Of a DNA stretch of 50,180 nt, positions 8,838-17,150 are shown piece after piece; position 1 is the first letter of the stretch; every line of letters begins with the position of its first letter. The notes under the pieces were generated by a model. The model saw nothing but the letters and a program-made list of their open reading frames with translations. It was not told where the DNA came from and searched no databases. Location of the stretch: positions 1 to 50,180 of the forward strand of contig CALXQW010000014.1 in assembly GCA_944390805.1 (NCBI GenBank), read 5' to 3'. Origin of the DNA: an uncultured Opitutales bacterium (GTDB taxonomy: Bacteria > Verrucomicrobiota > Verrucomicrobiia > Opitutales > Intestinicryptomonadaceae). The position numbers were made by a program, and so were the translations under genes.

Positions 8838-10715
8838 TTACTTGTTTTCAAACCAAACCCTAAACTCGGAATTTTCATCCCAGGTCTGCCCGGCATCGGG
8901 GTAGGGCACGAAACGGCGAACGGAACCGTCGGCAAGCTTTACGTCAAGTGCACCCATAAGATCGTCGGCCTTCTCTACGGACGCTATCGGCCGGCCATCA
9001 GCCCCTATGGCAATCTTTGCGGGCTTGTCGAAATTCTTTTCAAAGCGCTTATCCATTGCATATACGTAGGGGCCTTTCAATATTGCGTACCTTCCGGAAA
9101 CAGGATCTGTTTCTATTCTCGGGCGCAAGTCGAACTTTATTGAAACTTCGTCTCCTGCCTTCCATTTTCGCGTCAGCCTGTAATAATCTCCGGCTGGAAC
9201 TTTTTGCGCGGGTTCACCATTTATAGATACATAGGTATCCTCGCTCCACTGCGGTATCCTAAAGCCTATCTCAAAAGCTTCTGATATGCCTGAGACCTTA
9301 TCTATACTTATCTTTACGGTGTCGGAATTTATATAGTCCATATCGCCAATCGACAGACGAACCTCTCCGCCATTAAAACTTAGTTCGGCTTTTGCCTTCT
9401 CGTAGAAATTTATTCTTAGCCCGTTCTTATGGGTCATGAAAAACATCTTAGGCAGAAGCATCAAGCTGCGCGGACCATTTGCCACACAACAGTTCATGTG
9501 CATTGAACAATGCTCTGGGGCCGGAACGCGAATTCCATTCATTTTGCTGAAATGCGCCCACCACGCGCCGTCTTTCCTGTGGGCGGCTATGAGGGCGTTG
9601 TAGGCGGCCCTTTCAATGCGGTCGGCATATTTGGATTCACCGGTTAGCCTTAGCATCTGGGAACAGAGCTTTATCCATGTGGTTGTAACGCAAGTTTCCA
9701 TCCATTCGGCGTAGTCTCTGTATTGCTGGGTTTTCCCGCCAACCCACTTTTCGCATGCCGATCCGGACCCAAGAACAGTTATTTCATTTTCATATATGTT
9801 CTCCGCAACAGCTTCAACAGCGTCAAAATATCTCTTGTTGCCAGTTATTCTGTAAAGCTCGGCCAATCCTTCGTAGCAAGACATCATCTCGTATGCCTTA
9901 CTGCGACCATCGTTGCCAAACTGGCTGTCCTTCTTGTCGGCAGGTTTCCTGAACATCTCTACAACAGGAATTTTTGCCAATGCCTTTGAAATGATTTTTG
10001 GACCGTTGTCGCGCTCGTAAGACGATGCTATGTATTCCGCAAAGCCCAGCACCTTTGGATCTGCCGTCTGGCGGTATAAAAGCGCAAAGGGTTCAAGCGC
10101 ACTGCCTGAAGCCAAGCCTCCCCACCAGTCTATCTTGTTGATATCCAATTTGCCGTCTTCGGGACCAATTCCCGACATTATACTCTGGGCCTCTTTCCGA
10201 GCTGCCTGAAGCGTGGATTTATCTCCGGTTCTTTCGTAATCGGCTATAAGTCCAAGCATAACGTACTTGCGGCCCCATAAGTCCCACGCTTTAAGCCTGT
10301 ATTGGGGCTTGTAGGTTGTTATCTCACCGTTGGGCAATGCTGTTCTAAGAAGCTCGTCTCTGGCGTAATCGAGCCTATCTGCAAGTTTGCCTGAAGGCTC
10401 ATATGCGTAGGCTAACTGCGCGGATGTGTACCATTTGCCCCAAAATTCTGTCTGCCATCTGTCGGTTTCCATCTTAAGGGCAAAAGGTCTTACCAAAGAG
10501 TCTATGTCCCATGTGAGTATATCCCCATTTAAAGACCTTTGTATCTGAGAGTTTATCGTGCCTTTAAGCGATACTTCCCCCGGTTTTGCAAAATTCAGCG
10601 AATCCTGCACCTTGGGTTCAAATCCTTCGGCATCCATGTAATATGTGTTTGCCTCTGTCATTGAAACGGATGCTGCTATTGCAAAAAGTATTGCCGTATA
10701 TTTGTTAGTTTTCAT
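8838..10715 (-). CDS. GH127-type beta-L-arabinofuranosidase (DUF1680), secreted
   Basis: 625-residue glycoside hydrolase with a cleavable-looking signal peptide (hydrophobic run near residues 7-20). GH127 enzymes use a zinc-bound cysteine nucleophile. The ligand set known from Bifidobacterium HypBA1 (Glu, Cys, Cys, Cys) is present as E-T-C-V-T-T-T-W and as N-C-C-V-A-N-G-P-R, so the catalytic centre looks intact. The N-terminal two thirds is an alpha/alpha barrel and the C-terminus is beta-rich, as in the family. Likely role: release of L-arabinofuranose from plant glycans in the periplasm or outside. The start is the ATG at 10715, giving the signal peptide; an in-frame codon 32 residues earlier is unlikely. 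No transporter or regulator is adjacent. The exact substrate cannot be read from sequence. Confidence 0.85.
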   Translation of the reverse strand: MKTNKYTAILFAIAASVSMTEANTYYMDAEGFEPKVQDSLNFAKPGEVSLKGTINSQIQRSLNGDILTWDIDSLVRPFALKMETDRWQTEFWGKWYTSAQLAYAYEPSGKLADRLDYARDELLRTALPNGEITTYKPQYRLKAWDLWGRKYVMLGLIADYERTGDKSTLQAARKEAQSIMSGIGPEDGKLDINKIDWWGGLASGSALEPFALLYRQTADPKVLGFAEYIASSYERDNGPKIISKALAKIPVVEMFRKPADKKDSQFGNDGRSKAYEMMSCYEGLAELYRITGNKRYFDAVEAVAENIYENEITVLGSGSACEKWVGGKTQQYRDYAEWMETCVTTTWIKLCSQMLRLTGESKYADRIERAAYNALIAAHRKDGAWWAHFSKMNGIRVPAPEHCSMHMNCCVANGPRSLMLLPKMFFMTHKNGLRINFYEKAKAELSFNGGEVRLSIGDMDYINSDTVKISIDKVSGISEAFEIGFRIPQWSEDTYVSINGEPAQKVPAGDYYRLTRKWKAGDEVSIKFDLRPRIETDPVSGRYAILKGPYVYAMDKRFEKNFDKPAKIAIGADGRPIASVEKADDLMGALDVKLADGSVRRFVPYPDAGQTWDENSEFRVWFENK

Positions 10716-10867
10716 TGCTTCGTGTTGGAAATTTACCGTAAATCGTAGCAGAGGTTGATTTATTGTCAACGTGTAAAACCTCAAAAACTCCAAACAAGTT
10801 TCCTGTAGCAAAAATTCCCAAAATAACGAAACGCAATTTTTGTTGTTCGTATAAGTTAGGCGGCGCT

Positions 10868-11350
10868 ATGAAAACAAAAATATTCATACAGACAATTTCG
10901 CCTCTTGTCTTGCTTGCCTGTTTGGCGGCATGCAACGGCACAACGATAACTACAAAAACTTATAGAACAGATGGTTCGCTCGAAAGCGAATCTGTCAGCG
11001 AAACCTCGGAGACTTCTCTGTCTACAATAAGCCGGGCATTTGCCGAAAACTCAAAGGAGAAATTCAGGCTGGTCTGGCTTGACGCGTCGAAATTCTCTTT
11101 TGGCTGCTCTTCTATAGATGCATCTTTGGGTGTTGACTATTTTGAGGCAAACGGCGGATACATATCCATGCCCATGTCCGCCCAAAACGCAATAGGTGCG
11201 GAGGAACTTAAGGCCGTATCTAAAATTGCCTCTTCCACAAAATTCACCGGAGCCCTGGCTTACGGAGACTTCAAGGTTTCTTCAAATTCCACTGAAGATG
11301 AAAATAGCGGCGGCGGCGAAACGTCTCAGACGCCTCAGGAAAAGGAGTAG
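10868..11350 (+). CDS. Small lipoprotein of unknown function
   Basis: 160 residues, not recognised. Signal sequence with lipobox L-A-A-C at residues 18-21, then a Thr/Ser/Glu-rich linker, a compact middle containing F-R-L-V-W-L-D-A-S-K-F-S-F, and a Ser/Glu/Gly-rich tail with G-G-G-E. GGCGGC lies just upstream of the ATG. It is followed after 4 bases by a 60-residue membrane peptide and then a TM/coiled-coil protein, all on the plus strand and bounded by a terminator at 12120. The middle segment looks like a small structured domain. The set resembles accessory or lysis genes of phages, but I cannot name a family. Confidence 0.7.
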   Translation: MKTKIFIQTISPLVLLACLAACNGTTITTKTYRTDGSLESESVSETSETSLSTISRAFAENSKEKFRLVWLDASKFSFGCSSIDASLGVDYFEANGGYISMPMSAQNAIGAEELKAVSKIASSTKFTGALAYGDFKVSSNSTEDENSGGGETSQTPQEKE

Positions 11351-11354
11351 GCCA

Positions 11355-11537
11355 GTGAATACTGAAAATAACAGCGATGATACAAAAATTAAAATAGGCG
11401 CCTTTCTGACCTCAAAGGGAGCAGCAATAGGTGCTGCTATAGGCTCTATGCTTGTTCTTTTGGGCTCTGTGCTTGAGGAAAAAACATCTTGGTTTGGCCT
11501 TCTTTGCGAGGTTGTAAAATCTGTTCTTTTCCAATGA
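11355..11537 (+). CDS. 60-residue single-pass membrane peptide
   Basis: GTG start with AAAGGAG about 8 bases upstream, only 4 bases after the lipoprotein stop. A polar N-terminus (N-T-E-N-N-S-D-D-T-K) is followed by a Gly/Ala-rich hydrophobic segment near residues 22-41 (A-A-I-G-A-A-I-G-S-M-L-V-L-L-G), then a second mildly hydrophobic stretch W-F-G-L-L-C-E-V-V-K. The size and Gly/Ala-rich helix recall small holins and other oligomerising phage membrane peptides, but nothing diagnostic is present. Confidence 0.6.
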   Translation: MNTENNSDDTKIKIGAFLTSKGAAIGAAIGSMLVLLGSVLEEKTSWFGLLCEVVKSVLFQ

Positions 11538-11621
11538 GGCTGCTTTTGTTTCCTATTTGGTTGCCATGGTTAGACAAGTCTTTTCTTTCTGCATGAGGTA
11601 TAATACGGAAGGTGAAATTTT

Positions 11622-12035
11622 ATGCCAATTGACATAAATTGTGCTATTGTGGCTTCTGGATTTGGCGATGTGGAAAGCGCCTGGCTTGCAAATGCCATGA
11701 TTTTTATAGGGGCAATGAGCGCAAGCTTGTTTTATCTTAAGGGCTTCTTTAAAAAAGTTCCTCCCGACCACGAACAATGGCGCAAGATATCCGACTGCGA
11801 CACCCGCTGCCGCGATGTTTCCGATAGGCATACGCAATTTGCACGTTCCGTCGACGAGCGGCTTAGAGCCATGTCTGAAAAGTCAGCCGCAAGCAGGGAA
11901 AAAATATACCTTCGCTTAAGCGCAATAGAGACAAAAGTAGGATCTCTTCAGACTTCGGACGAAATACAGATGCGCAGCATAAATTCAATTTCAGCCAAGC
12001 TCGACAGAATCATAGAAAGACATGGATACAAGTAG
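11622..12035 (+). CDS. Membrane-anchored coiled-coil protein of unknown function
   Basis: 137 residues. One transmembrane helix at about residues 22-42, then a cytoplasmic or periplasmic segment carrying P-P-D-H-E-Q-W and C-D-T-R-C, then a heptad-like helix from about residue 65 to the end (S-A-I-E-T-K-V; I-S-A-K-L-D-R-I-I-E). GGAAGGTG lies about 9 bases before the ATG. This TM plus coiled-coil arrangement is common in small phage proteins such as the DUF2730/Mu Gp25 type, and in stator or spanin-like subunits. I do not recognise the family. It is the last gene of the three-gene set and is followed by a strong terminator. Confidence 0.65.
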   Translation: MPIDINCAIVASGFGDVESAWLANAMIFIGAMSASLFYLKGFFKKVPPDHEQWRKISDCDTRCRDVSDRHTQFARSVDERLRAMSEKSAASREKIYLRLSAIETKVGSLQTSDEIQMRSINSISAKLDRIIERHGYK

Positions 12036-12119
12036 TCCTGTATGTATCCTTAAGTTGCGGGGCTTTCCCCAGCATATGAGCCTTGCTTGGCAAAAATGGA
12101 AAATAAGATGGGTTTCCAG

Positions 12120-12153
12120 CGCGGCGCGCCTTATGGCGCGCCGTTTCTTTTTT
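12120..12153 (+). terminator. Strong rho-independent terminator
   Basis: Stem CGGCGCGCC (12122-12130), loop TTAT, stem GGCGCGCCG (12135-12143), then TTTCTTTTTT. It closes the small lipoprotein/TM gene set, 85 bases after its last stop. Confidence 0.9.
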
Positions 12154-12311
12154 ACAAATATTCAATTTGCACCGCATAAATCTTTCCATTAAAAACAACA
12201 TTTCTTAATACCTTTGGAAAATTTTATGCCTGCATTAATAAGTCTTGCCCATATTGAACCTTTTTAAATGCAACTTACTTTACAGATAAGAGCATAAAAA
12301 ATCTTTAAGAC

Positions 12312-13535
12312 TCATGCGCGGGAATGTTCTTTCATGAAGTCTTCCAAAATCTCTACCGACCTTGAAACCTGGAAGTTCTCCTCAAAGTATTTTCTGCCGT
12401 TGCGTCCAAGCTTACGTCTTAGATTTTCATCTCCAGAAAACCTTTCAACGGCTTGAACAAAAGCGCCTGTATCTGAAGAATTGCACCACAAGCCACATTC
12501 CGCAGCAGATTCAATCAAGTCTTTATAGTCTGTATTTGTGTCTGTTGCTGCAAGAATCGGCAGAGAGCTTTGCATGTATCCAAGCGTTTTTGAGGGATAG
12601 TTGGGTACTGTGAAATCTGAATTTAAGATAACCAGGCCAACATCGCATCCGCGAGCAGCTTCTATGTAGTCATCGCGCGGCATTTTTGCAAAGTATTTTG
12701 CATTTGTAATATTGCGGGATTCTATGAACGATTTAAGCCTTCCAGCTTCACTTCCAGTTCCTATGCACAGAAAATACGCGCGCTTGTTTCCATTTAGGCG
12801 CTCCAATGCTCCGCACAAGAATGGAATATCTTGCGGACGGCCCATATTTCCTCCGAATATAAATACGCAGGCTTCAGGCGGAATTCCAAATTTCTTTGAG
12901 ATAGCCTGCCTTGCGGAACGTTTCTGCTCATCGGAAATCATCGGTGAGAGCTTTTCCGTATTTGGGAAAAGGCAAACCTTATCCTTATTAAGATACGTAT
13001 TATGCTCTAAAATATATCTTATGTTGCCGTCTGACATGCAGCCTATGGCGTCGGCCGTCTTAAGCATTTTTATCTCCTGCCTCCTGAAATAAAAATGCGG
13101 AAGGCTGTGCTTTGAGAACATTTTTAGATCCACGGCGTTTTGCGGAAATATGTCTTTTTGCATTAAATATGCCGGGCATGAAAATTTCTTTTTTGCCCAT
13201 CTTACTGTTTTCCAAAGCGTCACTGGAGGAGCCTCAAATATTATCAGATCGAATTTTCTTGAACCGAATTTTTCCCCTAAGGCGCGTCTCATCAAATAGG
13301 GAAGCTCAATGAAAGCCAGTGCTTTTTGTACTGGTCCTACTGAAAATATCTTTCGTGATGCGACCCTCATAACCTCAATGCCGTTTTCCATTGATACGGA
13401 TAGTTTCCCTGCGGTGTTGTCGGATACGGCTACACATACATTGTGTCCGTTTTCGACAAGTGCGGTGTCGAGATCTGAATATATATTTGACGCGCCACTT
13501 TTGGGGTAGGCTATTGAGATATGAAGAATATTCAT
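12312..13535 (-). CDS. Family 4-like glycosyltransferase
   Basis: 407 residues in the GT-B fold. The N-terminal domain begins M-N-I-L-H-I-S-I-A-Y-P-K-S-G-A-S, typical of GT4 enzymes. The C-terminal nucleotide-sugar domain has F-I-F-G-G-N-M-G-R, L-C-I-G-T-G-S-E and V-P-N-Y-P-S-K-T-L-G-Y-M-Q-S-S-L-P-I-L-A-A (the P-x-K-x-x-E-Y-M-A region, with Gly in place of the usual Glu). It transfers a sugar from an NDP donor to a glycan or lipid carrier; donor and acceptor cannot be read. The ATG at 13535 fits the fold start better than the in-frame codon 15 residues upstream. It is divergent from the exosortase operon across 179 bases, so the two may belong to one surface-glycan locus. Confidence 0.85.
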   Translation of the reverse strand: MNILHISIAYPKSGASNIYSDLDTALVENGHNVCVAVSDNTAGKLSVSMENGIEVMRVASRKIFSVGPVQKALAFIELPYLMRRALGEKFGSRKFDLIIFEAPPVTLWKTVRWAKKKFSCPAYLMQKDIFPQNAVDLKMFSKHSLPHFYFRRQEIKMLKTADAIGCMSDGNIRYILEHNTYLNKDKVCLFPNTEKLSPMISDEQKRSARQAISKKFGIPPEACVFIFGGNMGRPQDIPFLCGALERLNGNKRAYFLCIGTGSEAGRLKSFIESRNITNAKYFAKMPRDDYIEAARGCDVGLVILNSDFTVPNYPSKTLGYMQSSLPILAATDTNTDYKDLIESAAECGLWCNSSDTGAFVQAVERFSGDENLRRKLGRNGRKYFEENFQVSRSVEILEDFMKEHSRA

Positions 13536-13714
13536 TGGCTGTTCAAAACAGGGTGGAAAGGCTGTGCTGCTTGTCAACACGATATTAGAAGGGAAAAATC
13601 TGTTTGACTTAAACGCCCGCAGAATCGAGTATTCAAGTTGTACGGATTGAGGGTTTGCATTGCCGGAGCCTTTCGGGGCGGCTCTCTAAAAGCAATTTGC
13701 GCACATTTGTATAG

Positions 13715-14818
13715 ATGGATTCTTATCGTTCAGACAGGAAGCTGCTGATGGTTCTCGGCCCCGTGGAGATGGAAAAAGAAATCTCTGATCTGGGGTCTTC
13801 GGATATGCGCTATATGCGTACTAAAGATTTTTCGGCTCTGCTTGGCAAGGTGTTCTGCGGTCTGAAATATGTTTTTAAAACGGAAAATCCGGTTCTGATG
13901 TTTGCATCTTCGGGGACGGGGGCTATGGAGGCTGCGGTTTCAAACTTTCTCTCAAAATCAGACAGGGCATTATATGTAAACGGGGGAACTTTTGGAGCGC
14001 GCTGGGGAGATATATGCCGTGCGCACGCAATTCCAGCGGAAGAAATAAGGGTGCCCTTTGGGGACTCGGTAAAACTTGCCCAAATAAAGAATGCGTTTGC
14101 AAAGAAAAGGTTTTCCGCGTTGCTTACAACTCTTGACGAGACCTCATCTGGCGCTCTTACAGACATTGCATCTATAGGCAGGTATCTTAAGAGGGAACAT
14201 CCAGAAGTTCTATTTATAGTAGACTGCGTCTCAGGTCTTGTGGCCGACAAGTTTTTAGCCGACGAATGGGGGGTTGATGTTGCTGTATCTGCATCTCAAA
14301 AAGGATTGGCGCTTCCGCCAGGATTGGGGTTTATGTCGGTTAGCGAAAAAGCCCTGAAATTTGCGGAAAATGTGAAGGAACGCCCGTTTTATTTCGACGT
14401 GTTTATTTATCTTGAAAATTGGCGTAGAAACCAAACGCCATTTACTCCTTCGGTCGGAATTATTTTGCAGCTTGCCCGTAGGCTTGAAAAGATACAATCG
14501 CGTTCGTTGGAACGCCTCCAGAAAGACTACTTGTGCAAGACAGATCTTTTGCGCGACGGACTTAAAAAATTAGGTTTTAAAGTATTGGCAAAATCTCCTG
14601 CAAATTGCGTTACAGCGATAAACTCTGGGCGTTATGATGCTTCTAAAATAGTAGATATAATGCGGAATAAGTACAACATAGAGATAACCCCATCTGGCGG
14701 GGAGATGAAAACCTCTGTTTTTAGAGTTGGAAATTTTGGGGCAATAGGTACCGCACAGATTAAGCGGATGTTGTCGGCGTTGGAAAAAACCGTGAAGGAG
14801 CTTGAAAATGATAGGTAA
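13715..14818 (+). CDS. Class V PLP-dependent aminotransferase (AGXT/serine-pyruvate type)
   Basis: 367 residues, fold type I. Family features: G-P-V-E-M near residue 15, A-S-S-G-T-G-A-M-E-A at the phosphate-binding loop, N-G-G-T-F-G-A-R-W, the cofactor Asp in F-I-V-D-C-V-S-G, and the Schiff-base Lys in S-A-S-Q-K-G-L-A-L-P-P-G. This clade includes alanine-glyoxylate and serine-pyruvate aminotransferases and 2-aminoethylphosphonate transaminase (PhnW). The amino-group acceptor cannot be told from sequence. It is the first gene of a tight operon with a cytidylyltransferase (11-base overlap), an EpsI-like protein and an exosortase, which argues for a role in making an amine-bearing, CDP-activated group rather than in general amino-acid metabolism. 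Confidence 0.85.
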   Translation: MDSYRSDRKLLMVLGPVEMEKEISDLGSSDMRYMRTKDFSALLGKVFCGLKYVFKTENPVLMFASSGTGAMEAAVSNFLSKSDRALYVNGGTFGARWGDICRAHAIPAEEIRVPFGDSVKLAQIKNAFAKKRFSALLTTLDETSSGALTDIASIGRYLKREHPEVLFIVDCVSGLVADKFLADEWGVDVAVSASQKGLALPPGLGFMSVSEKALKFAENVKERPFYFDVFIYLENWRRNQTPFTPSVGIILQLARRLEKIQSRSLERLQKDYLCKTDLLRDGLKKLGFKVLAKSPANCVTAINSGRYDASKIVDIMRNKYNIEITPSGGEMKTSVFRVGNFGAIGTAQIKRMLSALEKTVKELENDR

Positions 14819-15278
14819 AAAAACTGTCGTATATACTTCTGGAACATTCGATCTTCTGCATTCTAACCATCTGAAGATGCTAAGATATGCCCGTTCTTTG
14901 GGGGACATTCTCATTGTGGGTGTAAATACGGACGAACTTGTTGCGTCTTATAAGTCCACTCCAATAATTCCCTTCGACGAGCGAATTGAGCTTATAAAGG
15001 CTCTCAAATGGCCTGATATTGTAATACCGCAAAAATCTCTCGATCATGCAGACAAAGTTAAGAAGCTGAAGTTTGACATATTCGTAGTTGGAGATGATTG
15101 GGCCGGCAAGTACGACTATCTTGAAGACTTGGGTGTAAGCGTTGTATATTTTCCGTATGGCGACGGCGTTAGCTCTTCCAAGTTAAAAAAGCGCATTTAT
15201 GAAAACTATATGAAACTCAAGGAGACTGCCGACAGCCATCTTGGGGCTGATGTTGATGTGCGCAAGAAGCTTCGTTGA
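14808..15278 (+). CDS. Cytidylyltransferase-family protein (TagD/RfaE-C-like) with HxNH motif
   Basis: 156-residue nucleotidyltransferase of the glycerol-3-phosphate / choline-phosphate / ethanolamine-phosphate cytidylyltransferase type. The start has AAGGAG 7 bases upstream and lies inside the end of the aminotransferase. The GTFDLLH strand is present at residues 12-18, but the catalytic HxGH reads H18-S-N20-H21: both His are kept and Gly is replaced by Asn. The second signature (R-T-x-G-I-S-S-T in the family) reads D-G-V-S-S-S-K-L-K-K-R near residue 125. Known members join CTP to a phosphorylated alcohol to give a CDP-alcohol; substrate here is unknown. The pairing with an aminotransferase recalls the transaminase/cytidylyltransferase combination used for aminophosphonate activation. 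Confidence 0.8.
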   Translation: MIGKKTVVYTSGTFDLLHSNHLKMLRYARSLGDILIVGVNTDELVASYKSTPIIPFDERIELIKALKWPDIVIPQKSLDHADKVKKLKFDIFVVGDDWAGKYDYLEDLGVSVVYFPYGDGVSSSKLKKRIYENYMKLKETADSHLGADVDVRKKLR

Positions 15279-15287
15279 TATTTTAAG

Positions 15288-16025
15288 ATGAAATATTTCT
15301 ACGCTATTTTTGCACTGATAACTATGCTTGTCGGATTTGGGCTTACAATGTGGCCCAACGAGAAGCTAAAAGAAGTTGAGGTGTTCACGCATCAAAGCGG
15401 GCATCTTAAGCAGGCTTTCCCAGAGAAGATAGGGGCTATGACTTCTGTAGACAAGCCTTTGGGCAATACTGAGGAGGTTTCCCATGCGGCTTCCGATATA
15501 CTTGATGTAAGCGAGTTTCTCCATAGGCAGTACAATCTTCCGGACGGCAGGGATTTTACTGTTTACATATCGTATTGGAATCCGGGGAAGTCGGACATAA
15601 GGTCAGCTTCGAGGCATACGCCAGACCGCTGCTGGGTTTCCAACGGCTGGAAGATAGACCAGAGCACAAGGAACAATAACGACCATATCTCTGTAAGCGG
15701 AAAGCCACTTATGGACGCGTATTTTAGGTTTTACGACTATAACCTTGATTTCGGCAAAAAATATCGTCGCAGTGTTTGGTTTTGGCATATCGTAAACGGC
15801 AAGCGCTACGACTATAAAACAAAAGATAACTACACCGCCAATCCGTTTGTCTATTTAAAAAACATGATAGAGCAGGCCTTATACGGTTCTCCGGAGCAGT
15901 ACTTTGTAAGGGTTGACAGCGCAACAGACCTGCACTCTCTGTTAAAGGAGAAAGACTTTCAGGAGTTCCTAGGAATTCTTGGTAAACTTGTACTTTTTAA
16001 GAAGGAAACCGACACAAATGAATGA
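15288..16025 (+). CDS. EpsI-like exosortase-associated protein
   Basis: 245 residues with an N-terminal signal/anchor helix (residues 3-20) and a periplasmic domain carrying the EpsI signature H110-T-P-D-R-C115-W-V-S-N-G-W. EpsI domains are found either fused to or next to exosortases, and their conserved His and Cys suggest a thiol-dependent role in processing or partner binding; the reaction is not established. It starts 9 bases after the cytidylyltransferase stop and its end overlaps the exosortase start by 8 bases, so all four genes are likely one transcript. A separate EpsI rather than a fused one is the pattern seen here. Confidence 0.85.
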   Translation: MKYFYAIFALITMLVGFGLTMWPNEKLKEVEVFTHQSGHLKQAFPEKIGAMTSVDKPLGNTEEVSHAASDILDVSEFLHRQYNLPDGRDFTVYISYWNPGKSDIRSASRHTPDRCWVSNGWKIDQSTRNNNDHISVSGKPLMDAYFRFYDYNLDFGKKYRRSVWFWHIVNGKRYDYKTKDNYTANPFVYLKNMIEQALYGSPEQYFVRVDSATDLHSLLKEKDFQEFLGILGKLVLFKKETDTNE

Positions 16026-17028
16026 GAATACAAAATCGGGCAGGGAAGATTTCTTATCTGTGCTAAGGAGCCTGCCTGCAGACACTTTGCTGTTTGCTAT
16101 TTCTGCATTTGGAATGGCGGCTAATCTTTGCATATTGCTGCGCGAGGTATGGTCAACTCGCATGGATTATTCGTTTGGATATCTGGTTCCTATTTTCGTA
16201 GCTTACGTAATTTGGGATAGAAAAGATAAGATAGCAAAATATTTTTCCCCATCGAAATCTGTGCGGAATAATACGTTGCCGTCTTCAAGGGGTATGCCTG
16301 TGGCAGACATTCTTGCCGGAGTGATATTCCTGTTCTTTTGCGTAGTTTATATGTTTTTTGCGTGGGTTTACTATATCACCCAGTATCCCGGCCCATTTGT
16401 ATTTACAATGACATGGAGCTTTTCCACAATGGCTCTGTGTATAGTATTTTTCGTGTCTAAATCGGATCTGGCTGGTAATAGAAAATCTTTGGGCGAACGT
16501 TTTGGCCTGGTTGGACTTTTCGCTTTTCCATGTTTAATTTGGATGCTTGCAACACCTCTTCCGGGTGCTCTGGAAGAGCGGGTGAGTCTATTTTTATTGT
16601 CTATAGTTTCAAAGATTGTTTATTCCGTCATGGATTGGTTGGGGTATGTTGTTACTCTAAGGGGTAGGGTTATAGAGTTCCCCAGCGGATCGGTTGGAGT
16701 GGCTGAGGCTTGCAGCGGCATACGTTCTCTTACAGCTTGTCTATTTGCCGGAAGTTTCCTTGCTGCGGTAATGTTGGATAAGTTGTGGAAGAAAGTTGCC
16801 CTGGTTATCCTTTCCATGTTCTTTGCGTTTTTTGCAAATTTGATAAGGGCATTTTTTCTGTCTTTTTGGGCTTATGAGAACGGTTCAGATTCCATATCGG
16901 GGGCTGTTCACGATACGGCTGGATATGTAGTATTGGCTATTACTGTCGTGGGGCTTTTAATATTTGTTGCCATATTTCAGATTAATCCAGTTCCAAAAGA
17001 GTTTAGAGACGGTAAAAATTCCGAGTAA
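16018..17028 (+). CDS. Exosortase (sortase-like membrane transpeptidase)
   Basis: 336-residue polytopic membrane protein with about eight transmembrane helices. The exosortase/archaeosortase catalytic set is complete: Cys232 in E-A-C-S-G-I-R-S-L, Arg277 in F-A-N-L-I-R-A-F and His298 in A-V-H-D-T-A-G-Y. Enzymes of this family cut C-terminal sorting tails (PEP-CTERM and relatives) and are thought to pass the protein to a lipid or glycan acceptor. I chose the ATG at 16018, overlapping the EpsI-like gene; an earlier in-frame TTG at 15979 would overlap more. No protein with a recognisable PEP-CTERM tail is encoded in the window, so its substrates lie elsewhere. A terminator follows at 17089. Confidence 0.92.
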   Translation: MNENTKSGREDFLSVLRSLPADTLLFAISAFGMAANLCILLREVWSTRMDYSFGYLVPIFVAYVIWDRKDKIAKYFSPSKSVRNNTLPSSRGMPVADILAGVIFLFFCVVYMFFAWVYYITQYPGPFVFTMTWSFSTMALCIVFFVSKSDLAGNRKSLGERFGLVGLFAFPCLIWMLATPLPGALEERVSLFLLSIVSKIVYSVMDWLGYVVTLRGRVIEFPSGSVGVAEACSGIRSLTACLFAGSFLAAVMLDKLWKKVALVILSMFFAFFANLIRAFFLSFWAYENGSDSISGAVHDTAGYVVLAITVVGLLIFVAIFQINPVPKEFRDGKNSE

Positions 17029-17088
17029 GTATATTTTTAATTTAGGCAAATTCATGTAAAAATGTTTACGGAAATGCTTTAATTAAAT

Positions 17089-17120
17089 AAAAAAACCGCA
17101 CTCTAAAGTGCGGTTTTTTT
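17089..17120. terminator. Bidirectional rho-independent terminator
   Basis: AAAAACCGCAC, six-base loop, GTGCGGTTTTTTT. It separates the exosortase operon (plus) from the H1-like gene (minus) and can terminate both. Confidence 0.9.
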
Positions 17121-17150
17121 AGAAATTGTCTTTTGAGTGTATATAAAAAC

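Noticed and set aside
11571..11604. TATAAT box at 11599-11604 ahead of the coiled-coil gene
   Set aside because: The nearest -35-like TAGACA is 22 bases upstream, outside the usual spacing; an internal promoter is possible but not supported.
13715..17028. PEP-CTERM substrate for the exosortase
   Set aside because: No protein in the window ends with a Pro-Glu-Pro plus hydrophobic plus basic tail.
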